Part shown: in pieces, positions 1 to 12,420 of the stretch | How positions within the stretch are numbered: position 1 is the first letter of the stretch | How the letters are laid out: every line of letters begins with the position of its first letter | Source of the DNA: Alopecurus myosuroides | Lineage: Eukaryota; Streptophyta; Magnoliopsida; Poales; Poaceae | Length of the DNA: 64,000 bases | Direction: 5' to 3' | Assembly: GCA_028641055.1 (NCBI GenBank) | Contig: CM054063.1 | Span: forward strand, 176,892,756-176,956,755 | Notes under the pieces: model-generated | Database searches by the model: none | Seen by the model: only the letters and a program-made list of their open reading frames with translations | What the model was told of the DNA's origin: nothing | Program-made: the position numbers and the translations under genes

Positions 1-1442
1 TACTAGTAACGGAGAGCATGCAAGAACATAAATAACATAAACATGATAGATCTATAATCAACTTGACATAGAATTCAATATTCATCGGATCCCAGCAGAC
101 AAAACATGTAGCATTACAATAAGATGATCTTGATCATGTTAGGCAGCTCACAAGATCTAAACATGATGGCACGAAAGGAGGAGAAGACAACCATCTAGCT
201 ACTGCTACAGACCCATAGTCCAAGGATGAACTACTCACGCATCACCCTGGAGGAATGCATTGTAACATCCCAAGTACGAAAAACACCTTTACAATGTTTG
301 TTTCCTGTTTTTATTTTCAATTGCATCATGTCATCATATTGCATCCATATGTTGATTTTATTTTCAAACCAAAATTCAAATCTATTTGTTTCATACTTGT
401 ACTGTTACAATGTTTCAAATAAAACTTGCAATCAAACCAATCATTTGTTTCTAATAAACTTGAAATTTAAAAGCTATTAACTTGTTTAAGTTTCATTAAT
501 TCAAATTATACCAAATTCATTTGAATTTTCAAACAGCAACCAAGTTTAAAATTTTGAAAAACAAACAATGGCACAGTTGGGTTTTTGTAAATAACAAACT
601 ATAAAAATAATCACCAAAATTTAAAACCCCAAAAATCCCCTCAAATTTCTCTCCTTTATTCCCTTTTCTTTTCTGCAAAAAAAAAAGAGAGAGAAACAAA
701 AAATAATAATAACAGAGAGGGGAGAGGGCAGGCCAGTGGGCTGAGCCCACCACACCTTTTCCCCCAGGCCCAGCCCACCTACCCCTTCATCCCTTACCTC
801 TGTACGGCCGCGCATCGACGCTGCCCACGTCGACAGACCGAGGAGGGAACGGCTGCGCGCGCCTCCTCCTCCTCCTTATAACCTAGACGCACCGAGCTCC
901 ACCCCCCGTGCCCTAACACTCCTCCTCCCTTCTCTCTCACGCCGCCGCCGATTTCCCCTCCTACTTCCTCTGTTCTCCTCTCTGTTCTGAACCTCTGTAC
1001 CGCACCACCGCAGCGAGCAACTCCAGCAATCATCGGCGCCATGAGGTCCCTCAGGGCAGGCTAGGTACGGGAATCGGATCCCCGAGCCTCCGCCGTTCTC
1101 CTCGTTTCCAGGAACAGGCCTGGGAGGCCCCGGAGCTCCACCACCGCGCCGTCGACGGCGACGGCCACCGCCACCGCACCAAGCCGCCCACCTCCTCCTT
1201 CCTCTCTCCACGGTGAGCACCCCTTTTCCCTCTCTCTTTTCTCCTCCAGCAACCCGCAAGCACCACCCTGCATCCCTCTGTGCTGGACCACGTCCACGGG
1301 CAACAGCCGCGGCAGCGCATCGCAGTCCGCCGGCGAGCACCGTGCCCTGTCGAAGTTTCAGTTAACTGAAACTTTCAGTTTCAGTTAAACTGACGGAATC
1401 TGAACCTTATACCCCCCCAAGCCCTAACCTGACACAACCCGA

Positions 1443-1510
1443 GTAGCAGCCCACTGGTAGCGTTCCGTGCGCGCGCCCACCGCGGCGCGGGTTCGATCCC
1501 CGCGCGGAAC
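1443..1510 (+). other. tRNA-like segment inside the solo LTR
   Basis: The sequence GTAGCAGCCCACTGGTAGCG resembles a tRNA D-arm (A box). About 40 bp further on, GCGCGGG-TTCGATC-CCCGCGC (1,485-1,505) forms a perfect 7-bp stem with a 7-nt loop matching the T-arm B box (GGTTCGATCCC). No full cloverleaf with a matching acceptor stem was found, and the spacer is GC-rich. It could be a degenerate tRNA copy, the head of a tRNA-derived SINE, or chance in GC-rich DNA. Confidence 0.4.
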
Positions 1511-2708
1511 AAAAACCCCACCTTTTTTCGGCATTTGCCACGCGCGCGCGCATAGGCCCACCTGTAGGTGACCCTGGAGCCCAATCAGCTGCCACGCGGC
1601 GCCAACGTGGCCTAGGGCCCGTTGTCAGCGGCCCAGGCTGGGTTACCGCGGGGTGAAAACCTTTCTGGATCCTTTTTCTTTTAAAATCCAGTCCCTATTT
1701 GTTACAGATTAGTCCCTGGATTTCAAACCCCTATAAAAATTGCAAAACACATCCAAATTCAAAATGTAAGACATGTAAACCACTCTAAATAAAATGAACT
1801 TTCTAAATATGCAGTTTGTTTACTGTTTTGAACATTTCAAATGTTTTCAAAATTCAAATTCAAACAACTCATTTCAAATTTGGTCAAATTCATAACTAAT
1901 TCAAATTTAATTCAAATGTCACATATAAAATATGTTTTCCATGAAAAATTGAACCACCTTTCCAAATATAAACTTTGTTTCCTGTTTTGAATAATTAAAA
2001 TTGGTTAAATAATTTAAACCTTGTTCAAATCATTTAAAATTGCTAAATGCATAACTTGGTCAAATTAATTTCTTTTTGAACATATAAAATATGTTTTCAA
2101 ACCAGAAAAGTATAAACTTTCCAAATATGAATTTTATTTAATGTTTTGAACAAATAAAAATTCAAATGAATTCATACTTGAATTAAATTCATTTAAATCT
2201 TGTCCAAACTTGTTTAATTCATAGTTAATTCATTTTAAATCCTTTTTCAACAAATGAAACATGTATTCCACCTAAAATTTTGTGTTCTTTCCAAATATGA
2301 ATTTTGTTATCTATTTTAAATAATTAAAATTGGTGAAAACAACAAATGCTTGTGTAACTCATTTAAGAAGCCAAATTTCATAACTTAAGAAATAAATTTC
2401 CAAACTTGGTAAACAACATTTCCATTTGAAGCTATTGTTGTTTTCTCATTGTTTTCCTCATCCATGCATCATCCTAATCCACTTTCACATGATGGTTAGT
2501 TATAGATCATTTAATCCAACCTTAACTCATGGGCCTTTCCATATGCCATCCAAATTGCATATGGGCCCATTTAATTATGTTACCATGTCAACTAGCTTAC
2601 CTTTGATGCATTAATTAAATTGCCATGCATCATCCCATGTTTGTGCATTATGACATGTTATTGATTGTTTGTCTCTCTGTGTTGTTTTGTTTGCTTCTTC
2701 TCGAATAG

Positions 2709-4063
2709 ACGACGACGTTGTGACAGACGAGGTTTACGACACTACTTCTGAGGAGTTAGCCCAGTACCAGGCTACTGAGTTTGCAGGCAAGTATTCACTC
2801 ACATGAACCATTGTGTCCCTTCCACACTGGATACCGATACTTTTCGTTGTCTATTCTGCTAGCCTTAAGATTCGTTGCTTGTGTTCCGATCCTATCACAT
2901 GTTATCCTGTAACCCTGATATAGCCTATCCTCCATACCTAAAACCCCGTTGCTTGTTGCCCGTGTCTTACTAGCATGCTTAGGGTTGTTTATGCTCGAGT
3001 CTGTTGTCCGTTATTTCTGTTACCATATTTCTTATGTTCTGGGGCTCGATGTTAAACAACAACCTGTTAATGTTTGAGGTAATGCTAATTTGATGATAAG
3101 GCACCGACAGGAGGCCGGGTATGGTTTTGAGGCCTGCTAGTGTCGACCTTAATTAGGAAAAGGTTCTTGTCCTCTAGATCCATGATGAGCGCGCTAACCG
3201 CATGTGGGAAGCGTGTATGGGCTCCCCCCTCAATTTGATTCGATTCGCATCTCGTCCAAATCGCCTCATTTAGTTCGGGTTTTCCATTTGCCGCATGCAT
3301 ATGCAGGTGCGAACCCGAGGCCAGGGTGGAACTTTTGTAGTCGGCATTTAGGGAGACACGTTCTTAGAGTGCTATGAGGGTCCCCTTTTCTTCGTGGGGC
3401 TTGATTAGCCGTGCACTCAATTGCACGGGGTTCTTTGGGCTTGATGCGAAGAAGAGTTGGGTTGTGTTGAGTGCCTCGCTTGGTGGAAGTGCATTTCCAT
3501 CTGGCGGGGTATTCTTACGTGTACGGCCAAATTGGTGCATCCCTGCAGGGTTAAATCTTCTCGAGAAGCCGTGTTGTCCGCGGTTATGGATGACTTGGTG
3601 ATAGGGCTGGCTAACAAGGATTAGACAACTTACACCTAATTGATAATAATTTGACTAGTAATAGGCTTATTGACACAATAACTTGAATTTTCACTAATCC
3701 AACTGTGTGAGTTATCCTCGGATTGCTTCTTTGGATAAGGGGCGAGATCCAGGATGGGTTTGTTTGAGGTTAGTGGTAGTTGGTTACGATACGCTATCTT
3801 ATCCCCTTCTTTTAGCCGGATGTTGTAGCGTGTCTCTGTAGTTGATTAGGCAGCCCGCTGCCGCATCTTTATATCAACTATCCTCCGTTGAACCCAAAGC
3901 ATCTGTACTTGGTGTTGCCGGGTACACTTTGGTATCTTGTGCGTCTTGCTTGCCAGTACTTGTCTGTACTGACCCCTTTGGGGCTGTGGTTTCCGCAGAC
4001 TACGTTTCCGAGGATCCCCATGGTGGCTACTACGTGGAGTATGACGAGGCTGCTGACGAGTAG
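2709..4063 (+). CDS. Cryptic spliced acidic reading frame in the solo LTR (3' end of an ORF)
   Basis: Two segments look like exons. The first (2,709-2,786) follows a splice acceptor (...CGAATAG) and ends at GCAG|GCAAGT, a GC-type donor. The second (3,999-4,063) follows TTTCCGCAG and ends in TAG. Both junctions are phase 1, and joining them keeps one open frame of 47 codons plus stop. The product is strongly acidic and tyrosine-rich: the first exon starts with Asp-Asp-Asp-Val-Val-Thr-Asp-Glu, and the last residues are YVEYDEAADE. The intervening 1,212 bp would be the intron. The upstream exon and start codon were not identified; a consensus donor GTGAGC exists at 1,213. No family is recognised. 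This is inferred from splice signals and phase only. Confidence 0.4.
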
Positions 4064-5060
4064 ATAGCGGACCCGGGCAGGATCCGAGACATCGTGGATG
4101 GGCTCCGTCTTTTCGTTTCCGGACTCTTAGGCCTATTTGGATCTTGTCTGTACTCAGACACTTTGGATGCTTCCGCTGTGATGTAATGATGACTTGTTGG
4201 GACATGTGTCCTCTGGATGACTGTATTTGCTATCTCTGCTCTAGTGAGAGCTATTTGCAACTTATTTCTATTTCTTTGTGTCTTAGAGATTTGTTGTGAT
4301 ATCACTTGTTCAAATGCCGTTGACGTACCATGTGTGTATGTTATGAAGTACGTCAATGGAAGTAGTCGGATTTCTATGGGATGGTTTACGCAGACGATGC
4401 ATAGTAGAAAATGGTTGTCACCCGTTTACGTGTTGGCCTGCTCATATTGAGATGCGGGTGCCGGTATGCCCCGTAAGCCATTTATCTACTGTTTAGCGGG
4501 CTGTGAGTATCCTCTAGAAGTCCGGGTGCGACATGCATGGTGATGAAGAGCCCTTCAGTGATGATTTCCCCTCCCGACTGGGTGTCGGGGAGAGCTTCAG
4601 AACCCTCCCGAACCAGGGTTGATGATGACGACAGCTGTTGAACTTTTCGTGGATGGAGGATCGGGTATTTAGGGTTTTCCCGAGAAGGAGCTTATATAGG
4701 AAAAATGGCGATGTCGGTGGGTGGCCAGGGGGGCCACACCACCTGGTGGCGTGGCCAAGGGGGACGCCACCCTATGGTGTGGCGGCTCCCCTGCCCCCTC
4801 TGGGTCTCCTCCGGACTTCGGGTACGTGACATAAAAATAGAACCGTGGGATTTTGTTTCGTCCAATTCCGAGAATATTTCCAGAACAACTTTTCTGAAAC
4901 CCAAAACAACAGAAAATAGAACTGGCGCTATGGCATCTTGTTAATAGGTTAGTCCCAGGAAATCCATAAAAATGATGTAAAGTCTATAGAAAACATGTAG
5001 CAAATGTCATAATATTAATCATGGAACATCCGAAATTATAGATACGTTGGAGACGTATCA

Positions 5061-5249
5061 CTACCCGCAGCTGAGAACAGTAGTTCACCATCATTGTTAC
5101 GTCTCAGGCATCCCCATCCTCCTTGCCCCGTCTCTTTGATGAAGGAAGCATCAAGGTTGATCATAATCCGGTCAGCAGGGGGTGGTTCCTAGACCTGCAT
5201 CGGAGCCTGTCGGGTAATACCGGCCTTACCAAAGTAGGTTTCCCATTCT
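5061..5249 (-). pseudogene. LINE ORF2, N-terminal part of an RNase H domain, truncated
   Basis: The minus strand continues past the zinc region with a block reading PPPADRIMINLDASF followed by GGWGCL, matching the start of the RVT_3/RNase H domain that ends ORF2 in many plant L1 elements. The Asp in NLDASF is the first catalytic residue of that family. One in-frame TAG lies just before it. The domain is cut at 5,060 by X'; the rest must lie to the left of the window. Confidence 0.65.
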
Positions 5250-7658
5250 CCTACCTGGCACCACACTTGGCGCTGAAATCGTCCGCAGATTGACGCATCT
5301 CCCCATGCCTCGCTCTATTCCTCTCGTTCCACCATTCCCACAATAGACCGACAGTTTGGAGCTTTCTCTCTTCAGGCAGCTTGAGGATCTCGTCCATCAC
5401 TTCCAGTGCATTTGCACAGCTCAGCAGCTTTAGACGTACATGCTCAAGAAGGGTTGATCTCCATACCGCTTTCACTTCCTTGCAACGCAAGGACATGTGT
5501 GCTCCGTCCTCGAAATATTTAGCACAGAACGCACATCGTGTGTCAAGATCAGTTCCACATCGGCTTATATTCATGTATAGAGGGTGGCTATTGTGGCATA
5601 GACTCCAAAGGAAGTGTTGCAACTTTGTCGGGCAGCGGATCTTCCAAATGCCCTTTCACACATCTTTGCGCCAATTGGGAGTAGACAGGGACTCTCCCGT
5701 CACCGCAGGTGCTTTGGAGGCACGCGGGTTGAGGTGTACCCGGTATGCGGATTTGACTGAAAAGAGACCCTTGTTGTCGAATGCTAAGCCACAAAGTCAT
5801 CGTGTTGCTCATAGATAGGAATTCGGAGAATAACCTCTGCATCATCCGGGCAGAAAGTATGTACCACGAGTTGAGTGTCTCATCCCCCTTTCACCGGGTC
5901 CAGTAGCTCCGCCACCTTAGTTAAAATTTGATTGCCACGTCTGGTGAGGGGGATCCAAGACAGGTCTCTTGGCAACCAAGGATCCTCCCAAATATCAATG
6001 TCTGCACCCGAGCCCACTGTCCATATCATGCCCTCCTTCACAATGTCAATTCCTTTCAGAATACTGCGCCATAGATAACTCATGCCAGCAATTGGTTTTG
6101 CTTCTAGAACTCTTGTGGTCGGGTAGTACTTGGCCTTTAGCACGCGCGCACAGAGAGAGTCTTGGATCCGGACCAGCCTCCAAACTTGGCAAGACAACAT
6201 TGCCATATTAAAGGAGTAGAGGTCCTTAAACCCCAACCCCCTTGTTCCTTCGGAAGCATCATCTTTTCCCAGCTGACCCAGTGCATGTGACTCTCGGAAT
6301 CTTGTTGTGACCACCAAAAATGACACACCATCCGACTGATCTCATCACAAAGGGATTTAGTGAGATCAAAACAGGCCATAGAATAGGTGGGGATAGCTTG
6401 AGCCACAACTTTGACGAGTATTTCTTTCCTCGCCTTTGACAAAAACTTCTCCTTCCACCCACATATATGTGTCCAGATTTTGCCTTTAATGTATTGGAAA
6501 CATTTCTTCCTAGATCGACTAATGTACATGGGGATTCCTAAGTATTTTCCATCGGATGTTCCTGTTGAAGCCCCAAGAAATGCATGAGCTCCTCCTTCTT
6601 GGCTCTCGGGCTGTTTCTGCTGAACATAATGGATGATTTGTCTCTCTTAATCATTTGGCCTGGCCAGGTCTCATACAGTTGTAAGATCCTATTGATTTCC
6701 GCTGCCCCCTCTGTTGTGGCTTCAAACAGAAGGAGCGGGTCATCCGCGAACAACAAGTGATTACCCGTGGGAGCACCAGAGGCAATATTTATACCTTTCA
6801 ACCGACCCTCTTCTTCAGCTCGATTCAGCAGCGCCGAAAGTCCCTCAGAGCACAACAGGATGAGATACGGTGAGATAGGATCACCTTGGCGCAGCCCCCT
6901 TCTAGGTTTGATAGTGTCACTATATGCCCCATTCACTTTGAACCTGTAGTTCACCAGACACACACATTTCAAGATTAACTCAATGAATTCACTCCTAAAA
7001 CCCAATTGTCTCATTACCGTCTCCAAGAAAGGCCACTCAACTCTGTCGTAAGCCTTGCTCATATCGAGCTTAAGAGCAACATGACAAGCTCCTCCTCTCC
7101 TCTTCCTCCTTAGGTAGCGTGTCATCTCATAAGAAAGTATAGTATTATCCGATATTAACCTTCCCGGCACAAAGGCACTCTAGTTTGGCAAAATGATTCT
7201 CCCAAGATGCACTTCAGACGGTTGGCGATCACGTTGGACACAAGTTTATACACCATATTGCATAGGATAATAGGGCGAAGATGTTTGAGCATTTCCGAGT
7301 TCTGAACCTTTGGGATAAGCACCACTAGGGTATCGTTCCATCCCTCTGGTATACTGTAGCCATGCAATACATGTAACACCTCATGCACAACTTTGTCCCC
7401 AACCAGCTGCCAATACTTATTATAGAAAAGAGAGGGCGTGCCATCACCCCCCGGTGCTTTAAGATATCCAATACTCTCTAGAGCATCCTTCACCTCCTCT
7501 GTTGTGTACTCAGCCGTAAGCATATCATTCATCTCACTGGTAACTCGGGCTGGGATAAGGTCTTGACAATTTGTAAGGTCCAAACCTGTCATGGGGGTAA
7601 ACAAGGAGTCAAAATAGTTAGTCACGGGGGTCTTTAAACCCTCCTCCCCTTCCACCAC
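5250..7658 (-). pseudogene. LINE ORF2, reverse transcriptase and zinc-binding region
   Basis: Non-LTR reverse transcriptase in at least five frame pieces. The fingers motif KAPGGDGTPSLF (about 7,450) and LIPKV...LRPIILCN (about 7,270) lie in the first piece. [12 protein letters not shown] (about 7,050), [10 protein letters not shown] (about 6,885) and the catalytic FADD (about 6,739-6,750) lie in the second, so both catalytic aspartate motifs survive. Downstream pieces at 6,529-6,137, 6,326-5,880, 5,845-5,588 and 5,622-5,251 carry the thumb region and the Cys/His-rich zf-RVT region. Frameshifts occur near 7,160, 6,535, 6,250, 5,870 and 5,600. Typical plant L1 order; non-functional. Confidence 0.85.
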
Positions 7659-7738
7659 CCTCCCATCATCACTTCTCAGTTTTTTATGGTGTTTTGTTTC
7701 CTCCTTTCAGAAGCACACGTGTGGAAGAAAGAGGTACT

Positions 7739-8804
7739 TCACTCACCATTTTTCATCCAGTCAACGTGAGCTCGTTGCCGCCACAATAAGCCTTGCTGCT
7801 CCTCTAACCTTTTCACCTTGTAAAGGATGGTTTGCTCCTTCCTAACCCTGGCCTCTGATAGGTTTTGGAGCCTGCACTCTTCGAGCTCCTTTTTCAGATT
7901 TTTTATCCTCTTCTCCAAGTCCCCTAGAATGTTGCGGCTCCAATCATGGATATCATCGGACACCCCTCGAAGGATATTTTGTATGGATGTTGCGCCACAC
8001 GCCTGCGCCCTGCCCCAAGCGTTTTCAACACGGGTGTCACACTCCTCCTCCAAAAGCCGCCTCCCACCATCCACCATTAGGATTACCGTGCTATGGTCAA
8101 AATGTCCCGGGTCTCCATTGATTACTTTATAGCCTAGGAATCGGTTCCTCCATGCATCATTTGCAACAGCACGGTCCAGCCTTTCCCTGATATAGCCTTC
8201 AACTCGGTAAGTGTTGTTTCGCCATGTGAAAATTTCGCCCTCGAAGCCCAAGTCATGGAGTTCATAGAAATACAGAGCATCACGGAAGTTTTGAATGCTA
8301 GACTCACTCCTAGGAGCTCCCCCCTTGCTTCTCATGGCTGAACATAATCTCGTTGAATTCACGGATGCACACCCAAGGCAGTTTCTCTTGAATATGAAGA
8401 GTCATCAACAGTCTCCATGTGTCCACTTTCCTTTCCGATCTCGATTCTCCATATATCCCTATCAAACTCCATTTGAAGCCATCGGCTTCTGTCACCTCAT
8501 CATCAATATGCTTCCTCCCCATCCATCTGCATCGCATATTTATTCCATGGCGCCAAATCATCGCCAAACCCCCACTCCTTCCCACACAAGGCTTGACAAC
8601 CATATGTGGCATCCCCAACTTGATTCTAATATTCTCCATCTCTTTATTGTCCAAATTTGTTCTAACAGAGAACAAGACATCGGGATCCCCCTTCTTCTGG
8701 AAAGCCAGAAGACTACGAACTGTCGGCCTGTTCCCGAGCCCCGGCTCCTGGCACCAACTTTCATTGCTGGCCGCGAGGCTGACTCTGCAGCCCCATTTTT
8801 TCAC
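7739..8804 (-). pseudogene. LINE ORF2, endonuclease domain
   Basis: Apurinic-type endonuclease (exonuclease-endonuclease-phosphatase fold) that nicks target DNA during target-primed reverse transcription. Recognisable blocks are GLGN..TV..LL (about 8,735), GRSGGLAMIW (about 8,590), a PW..IREFNEI block near 8,360 and, after a frameshift near 8,310-8,360, LHDLGFEGEIFTW and HFDHSTVIL near the end of the domain. Family members normally have an E in the early ET motif and GDFNE in the PW block. Here these read RT and REFNE, so catalytic residues are lost as well as the frame. A basic, helical linker follows, to about 7,740. Confidence 0.8.
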
Positions 8805-9244
8805 AAGTGTTGGTTTCGCTATCCCCCTCTACTACCCCCTCCATTGCATCAACCCCTTTTAATTTATTTGTCTCCCTGCTCACCTCAACCTCCAGGTGAT
8901 CAATGCTCCATTTTTTGTCCTTTACACTAGAAGCCATTACTTCGCCTTTATGCTCGGAAGGAACTCTATCATGGTTCCTTCTAAACTTTTTTTGCGTCTT
9001 TCCTTCCTCAGTCGCCTTCGACTCTTCCTTCTCCTTCCCATTCATATTCCTTGCCTCAAACTCACCACATGCCAACATGGTTGTTTTGGCGGGCACAACT
9101 TCAGTTACTGCATGAGTATCCACCACGGAAGCTGAGCCGTCAATAGCTTGTCCCTTCTGCATGGCCTCCGAATCAAAGGTCAGAGCTTTCCTGGTTGGGG
9201 ATTCAGATAAGAGCTTTGTTTCACCATTTTGAAGCTTTAAAGGG
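8761..9244 (-). pseudogene. LINE ORF1, 3' part
   Basis: C-terminal portion of ORF1, entered in frame from the bridge at 43,141 through the AAGGG target site and ending in a stop at 8,761-8,763. It is hydrophilic and rich in Lys and Glu, with no recognisable domain, as usual for the linker after the ORF1 zinc knuckle. It overlaps the open frame of the ORF2 endonuclease by about 40 bp, a compact LINE arrangement. Confidence 0.7.
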
Positions 9245-10751
9245 TGATACGTCTTACACGTATCTATAATTTCTGATGTTCCATGTTATTTTCATGCCAT
9301 ATGCTACATGTTTCTTATACACTTTATGTCATTTTTATGGATTTTTTGGGACTAGCCTATTGACAAGATGCCACAGAGCTAGTTCTTGTTTTCTGCTGTT
9401 TTTGGTTTCAGAAAAGTGGTTCTAGAAATATTCTTAGAATTGGGCTAAACAAAATCCCAGAGTCTTAGAAAGTCGTCACGTACACGGAGTCCGGAGGAGA
9501 CCCGGAGAGGGGCCTCAAGGGCCCCACACCATAGGGCGGTGTCCCCCTGGCTGCGCCAGCTGGTGGTGTGGGCCCCCTGGCCACCCACCGATGTTGCCCT
9601 CTGATGCAGCACACCCCGTTCCACCAAGCCCATCACCAAGTGGACCCATGACAAGATCACGAGCAAAGGCGATGCATGATAAGGTGAACTCAATCCTCTC
9701 TCTCTATGCTTCTGATGACTTGGTGAATGGTGCGGTACCTCATGGAAATGCCCTTTGTGTGCTCAGGTTTGACCCCACCATGGACCTCCAAGACGATTCC
9801 CAAGATGCCCAAGGACGTGCCCAAGACGATGGCCAAGAAGCCATGGAAGAAGTTCGAGAAGACGACGTCGAGAAAGGAGTTGAGAAGGAGAAGAAGGAAG
9901 GAAGACACGGAAGCCGGCCTCGAACCCCGGCCAGGCCGGCTCCCCTTCCCCTCCAGGCCGGGCCGCCGACAGAAGGAGACGGCCTCCACCCCGGCCTCGG
10001 GCCGACTCCTTAACGCGCCAGGCCAAGAGGCAACCAGAAGCCGCCGGCCTCCACCGCGACCTCGGGTCGACCTCCAGGCCAATCTCCCTTCGCCCCCACC
10101 TCGGCCCCAGGTCGGCCTCCCCTCGCGTGCACCCCGGCCCCAGGCCGGCACGCCAGCACCCAGGCCAGCCCCGCGACCACTTCCACCCCAGCCTAAAGAG
10201 CCGGCCAGGCCGGGCACCCAGGCCAGCTGCCCTGCTGCTGCGCAAATGAAGGGTTTTCTCCCCTTTTCCACCTCCACCTTCCCCCGTGGCTATATAACGA
10301 CTTCCCCGATCTAGATCTAGGGTTAGAGATGAACTGAGAACTTTGAGTTTTGCTCTTGGTCCCCTCTTGTGAGGCTACTCCTATGGTTGTACCTAGGACC
10401 GTATCAAGACTACTCCTATGATGTGTATCTAGGATCGTATCAAGGCTACACTGGGTTACCTATCCTTTCCCCTTGGGAATCAGTTAGGAAATTTCCAATC
10501 TATCTCAACTAATCCTTGAGGTTCTATTGGCGTGGTGGACCGGCCACGTGGTGTTGAAGCGGTTTCCGATAAGGTGAGTTCGGTTGGATTGATCGTCGCG
10601 TAGGCGGCCGTTGCGGCTTAGTTGAAGGGTGATTTGGGTCTTTCAGTTCCCGCTAGTTATCCCCCTTTTGTTTGCCCATGTTTCCCCTCGATTCCCCTCT
10701 CGTGTTCATCGTTCGTTCTTCGTGTTCTTGGTCGATTCATGAAGATCGTGC

Positions 10752-12420
10752 TGAAGGGAATATGTCCGAGAGGCAATAATAAAGTGCTTATTATCTTATT
10801 CCTTATTTATGATAAATGTTTATTTCTCATGCTAGAATTGTATTAACAAGCAATGTTGATACATGTGTGTTTAATAAACAAACACTGGTTCCTAGTAAAG
10901 CCTCTCTTTTAACTAGCTCGTTGATTAACCGATGATCAAGGTTTCCTCATCATGAACATTTGATGTTGTTAATAACGGGGTCATGTAATTAGAAGAATGA
11001 TGTGGTGAACATAAACCCAAACTAAGTATAACAATACGATCAAGTCATTTAGTTTATGTTGTTATGTCTTACATACGAAGTAACTTACTCCTTAGACCAT
11101 GATCATGTCAATCACTAATACCGGAAGGGTGCTTTGATGTCATCAAACGTCACGCCATAATAGGGTGACTATAAAGGTGTCGTTGGGTATTCGGAAAGTA
11201 TTAGTTGAGGCTCATGGATCAAGAGTGGGATTTTTCCATCCAAATTACGAAGAGATATACTCTGGGCCCTCTCGGTGATATCACATCGACGCCGCTTGCA
11301 AGCACGTGACTAGGTCACAAGGATGTCATATCACGGAACGAGTAAAATAGTACTTGTCGGTAACGAGATCGAACAAGGTATGGTTGATACCAATGATCGG
11401 ATCTCGTAAAAGTAAAATATCGCGAGACAAAGGGAATTAGTTACGACATTGATGGTTCACACTATCACGAGAGTCATTGTTGAATATATAGGAGTCATCA
11501 AGGATCTCTAGATCCCGTTGTTGATTATTGATCGGAGAGGTGTCTCGATCATGTCTATGTTATTCGCGAACCGTAGGGTGACACACTTAAGGTTCGATGA
11601 TGCATTTGAGAGGATATGGAATATAGGAGAAAAGTTTGGACAACACCGAAATTGTTTCGGGGAATATTGAAATAGTCACCGGAATTGTTTCGGGGAATAT
11701 TGAAATAGTTCAAGGTGGTGTATGTTAATGTTTGATTAACAAATAGTTCAAGGGGGGTAAGTGTTAATGTTTGTTAATAGGATTTACAAATATTAAAATA
11801 AATAAATGAAATTGTTTTATTTATTTATTAAAGAAAACCCTTGGAATTTTGAGTGGGAATTGATGAGAGAATGAGTGGGTTGAGTGGAGACTCCACCCAC
11901 ATGATGAGGGGAGAGGTGGAGGCACCGAAAATTCGTGGCTGCCTCCCCCACCTATATAAAGAGGGGTTGGACCTCCCTCTCCCCCCACACACTTGGTGTC
12001 ATCTCCACCTCCCTCCTCCCGCTGCTCCATTTCATGGTATCCGGCTTGGAGAAGCCCTGACCGTGGGTTTCTTCACCACCACCACGCCGTCGTGCTGCTG
12101 GAGTTCCGAGGGATCCTCTACTTCCTCTGCCCCGCTGGATCGAGGAAACAGAGGTCGTCATCAAGCTGTATGTGTGACCAATCACGGAGGTACCGCCGGA
12201 TTGCGGTGCACATCTTCTCTCTCTCTCTCTCTCTCGGGATCGGTGTGAGTACGACTACGCCAACAACGAGATTCGATCTCGTAACGCTTAGAGTCTTCGA
12301 GGGTATGTTTTCTTAAGACTCTCTTTCTCCCTGTTGCACTTCATCTCCTAGATTATATCTTGGCCCTTCGGGTGTCTCTCGCGTAGGAATTTTTTTGTTT
12401 TCTATGCAACGAACCCTTCA
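10752..12420 (+). repeat. C1 5' LTR
   Basis: 1,669 bp. The TATA box TATATAAA is at 11,953-11,960. A CT microsatellite (CTCTCTCT...) lies near 12,214-12,233. The sequence GGAATTGTTTCGGGGAATATTGAAATAGT is duplicated in tandem, with slight changes, near 11,645-11,710. Confidence 0.9.

Larger units (their letters stand above)
261..4533 (+). mobile_element. Solo LTR (4.27 kb), TSD TGCAT
   Basis: The element begins TGTAACATCCC and ends GGGTGCGACA, giving TG...CA termini. It is flanked by identical 5-bp repeats TGCAT (256-260 and 4,534-4,538). Removing it rejoins the two parts of X'. There is no gag or pol reading frame and no internal copy of its own start, so it is read as a solo LTR left by LTR-LTR recombination rather than a full element. 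The 5' third is GC-rich with a weak TATA-like site (TTATAA near 876-881). Bases 1,700-2,450 are a very AT-rich stretch of repeated TTCAAAT-type words. The 3' part holds two short coding-like exons (2,709-2,786 and 3,999-4,063). Very long LTRs are known in Triticeae gypsy families; I do not assign a family. Confidence 0.85.
1..5060 (-). mobile_element. X': inverted copy of the TGATACG... LTR-like element, interrupted by a solo LTR
   Basis: Bases 1-260 and 4,534-5,060 together are the reverse complement of element X (9,245-9,601 plus 41,888 to about 42,310). Read on the minus strand, the copy begins at 5,060 with the terminal palindrome TGATACGTCTCCAACGTATC and runs out of the window at base 1, so its far end and TSD partner cannot be seen. 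The 5 bp next to the visible end are CTACC (5,061-5,065). It lies inside LINE ORF2, cutting the C-terminal RNase H domain. No coding capacity is visible. The TG terminus, and the CA terminus and 5-bp TSD of copy X, suggest a solo LTR or a non-autonomous LTR element. It is visibly diverged from X, so it is an old insertion. It is itself split by the 4.27-kb solo LTR at 261-4,533. Confidence 0.85.

Noticed and set aside
876..1340. Arg/Gly-rich minus-strand ORFs in the solo LTR
   Set aside because: Produced by CT- and CG-rich DNA; several frames are open at once and none has a recognisable domain.
9690..10277. Overlapping ORFs of up to 195 codons on both strands in the G2 LTR (and similar ones at 41,100, 43,500 and 51,000)
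   Set aside because: The GGCCGG array is so GC-rich that stop codons are rare in every frame. Gly/Arg/Pro/Ala-rich translations on both strands are composition artefacts; only the AT-normal start of U3 shows coding-like conservation.
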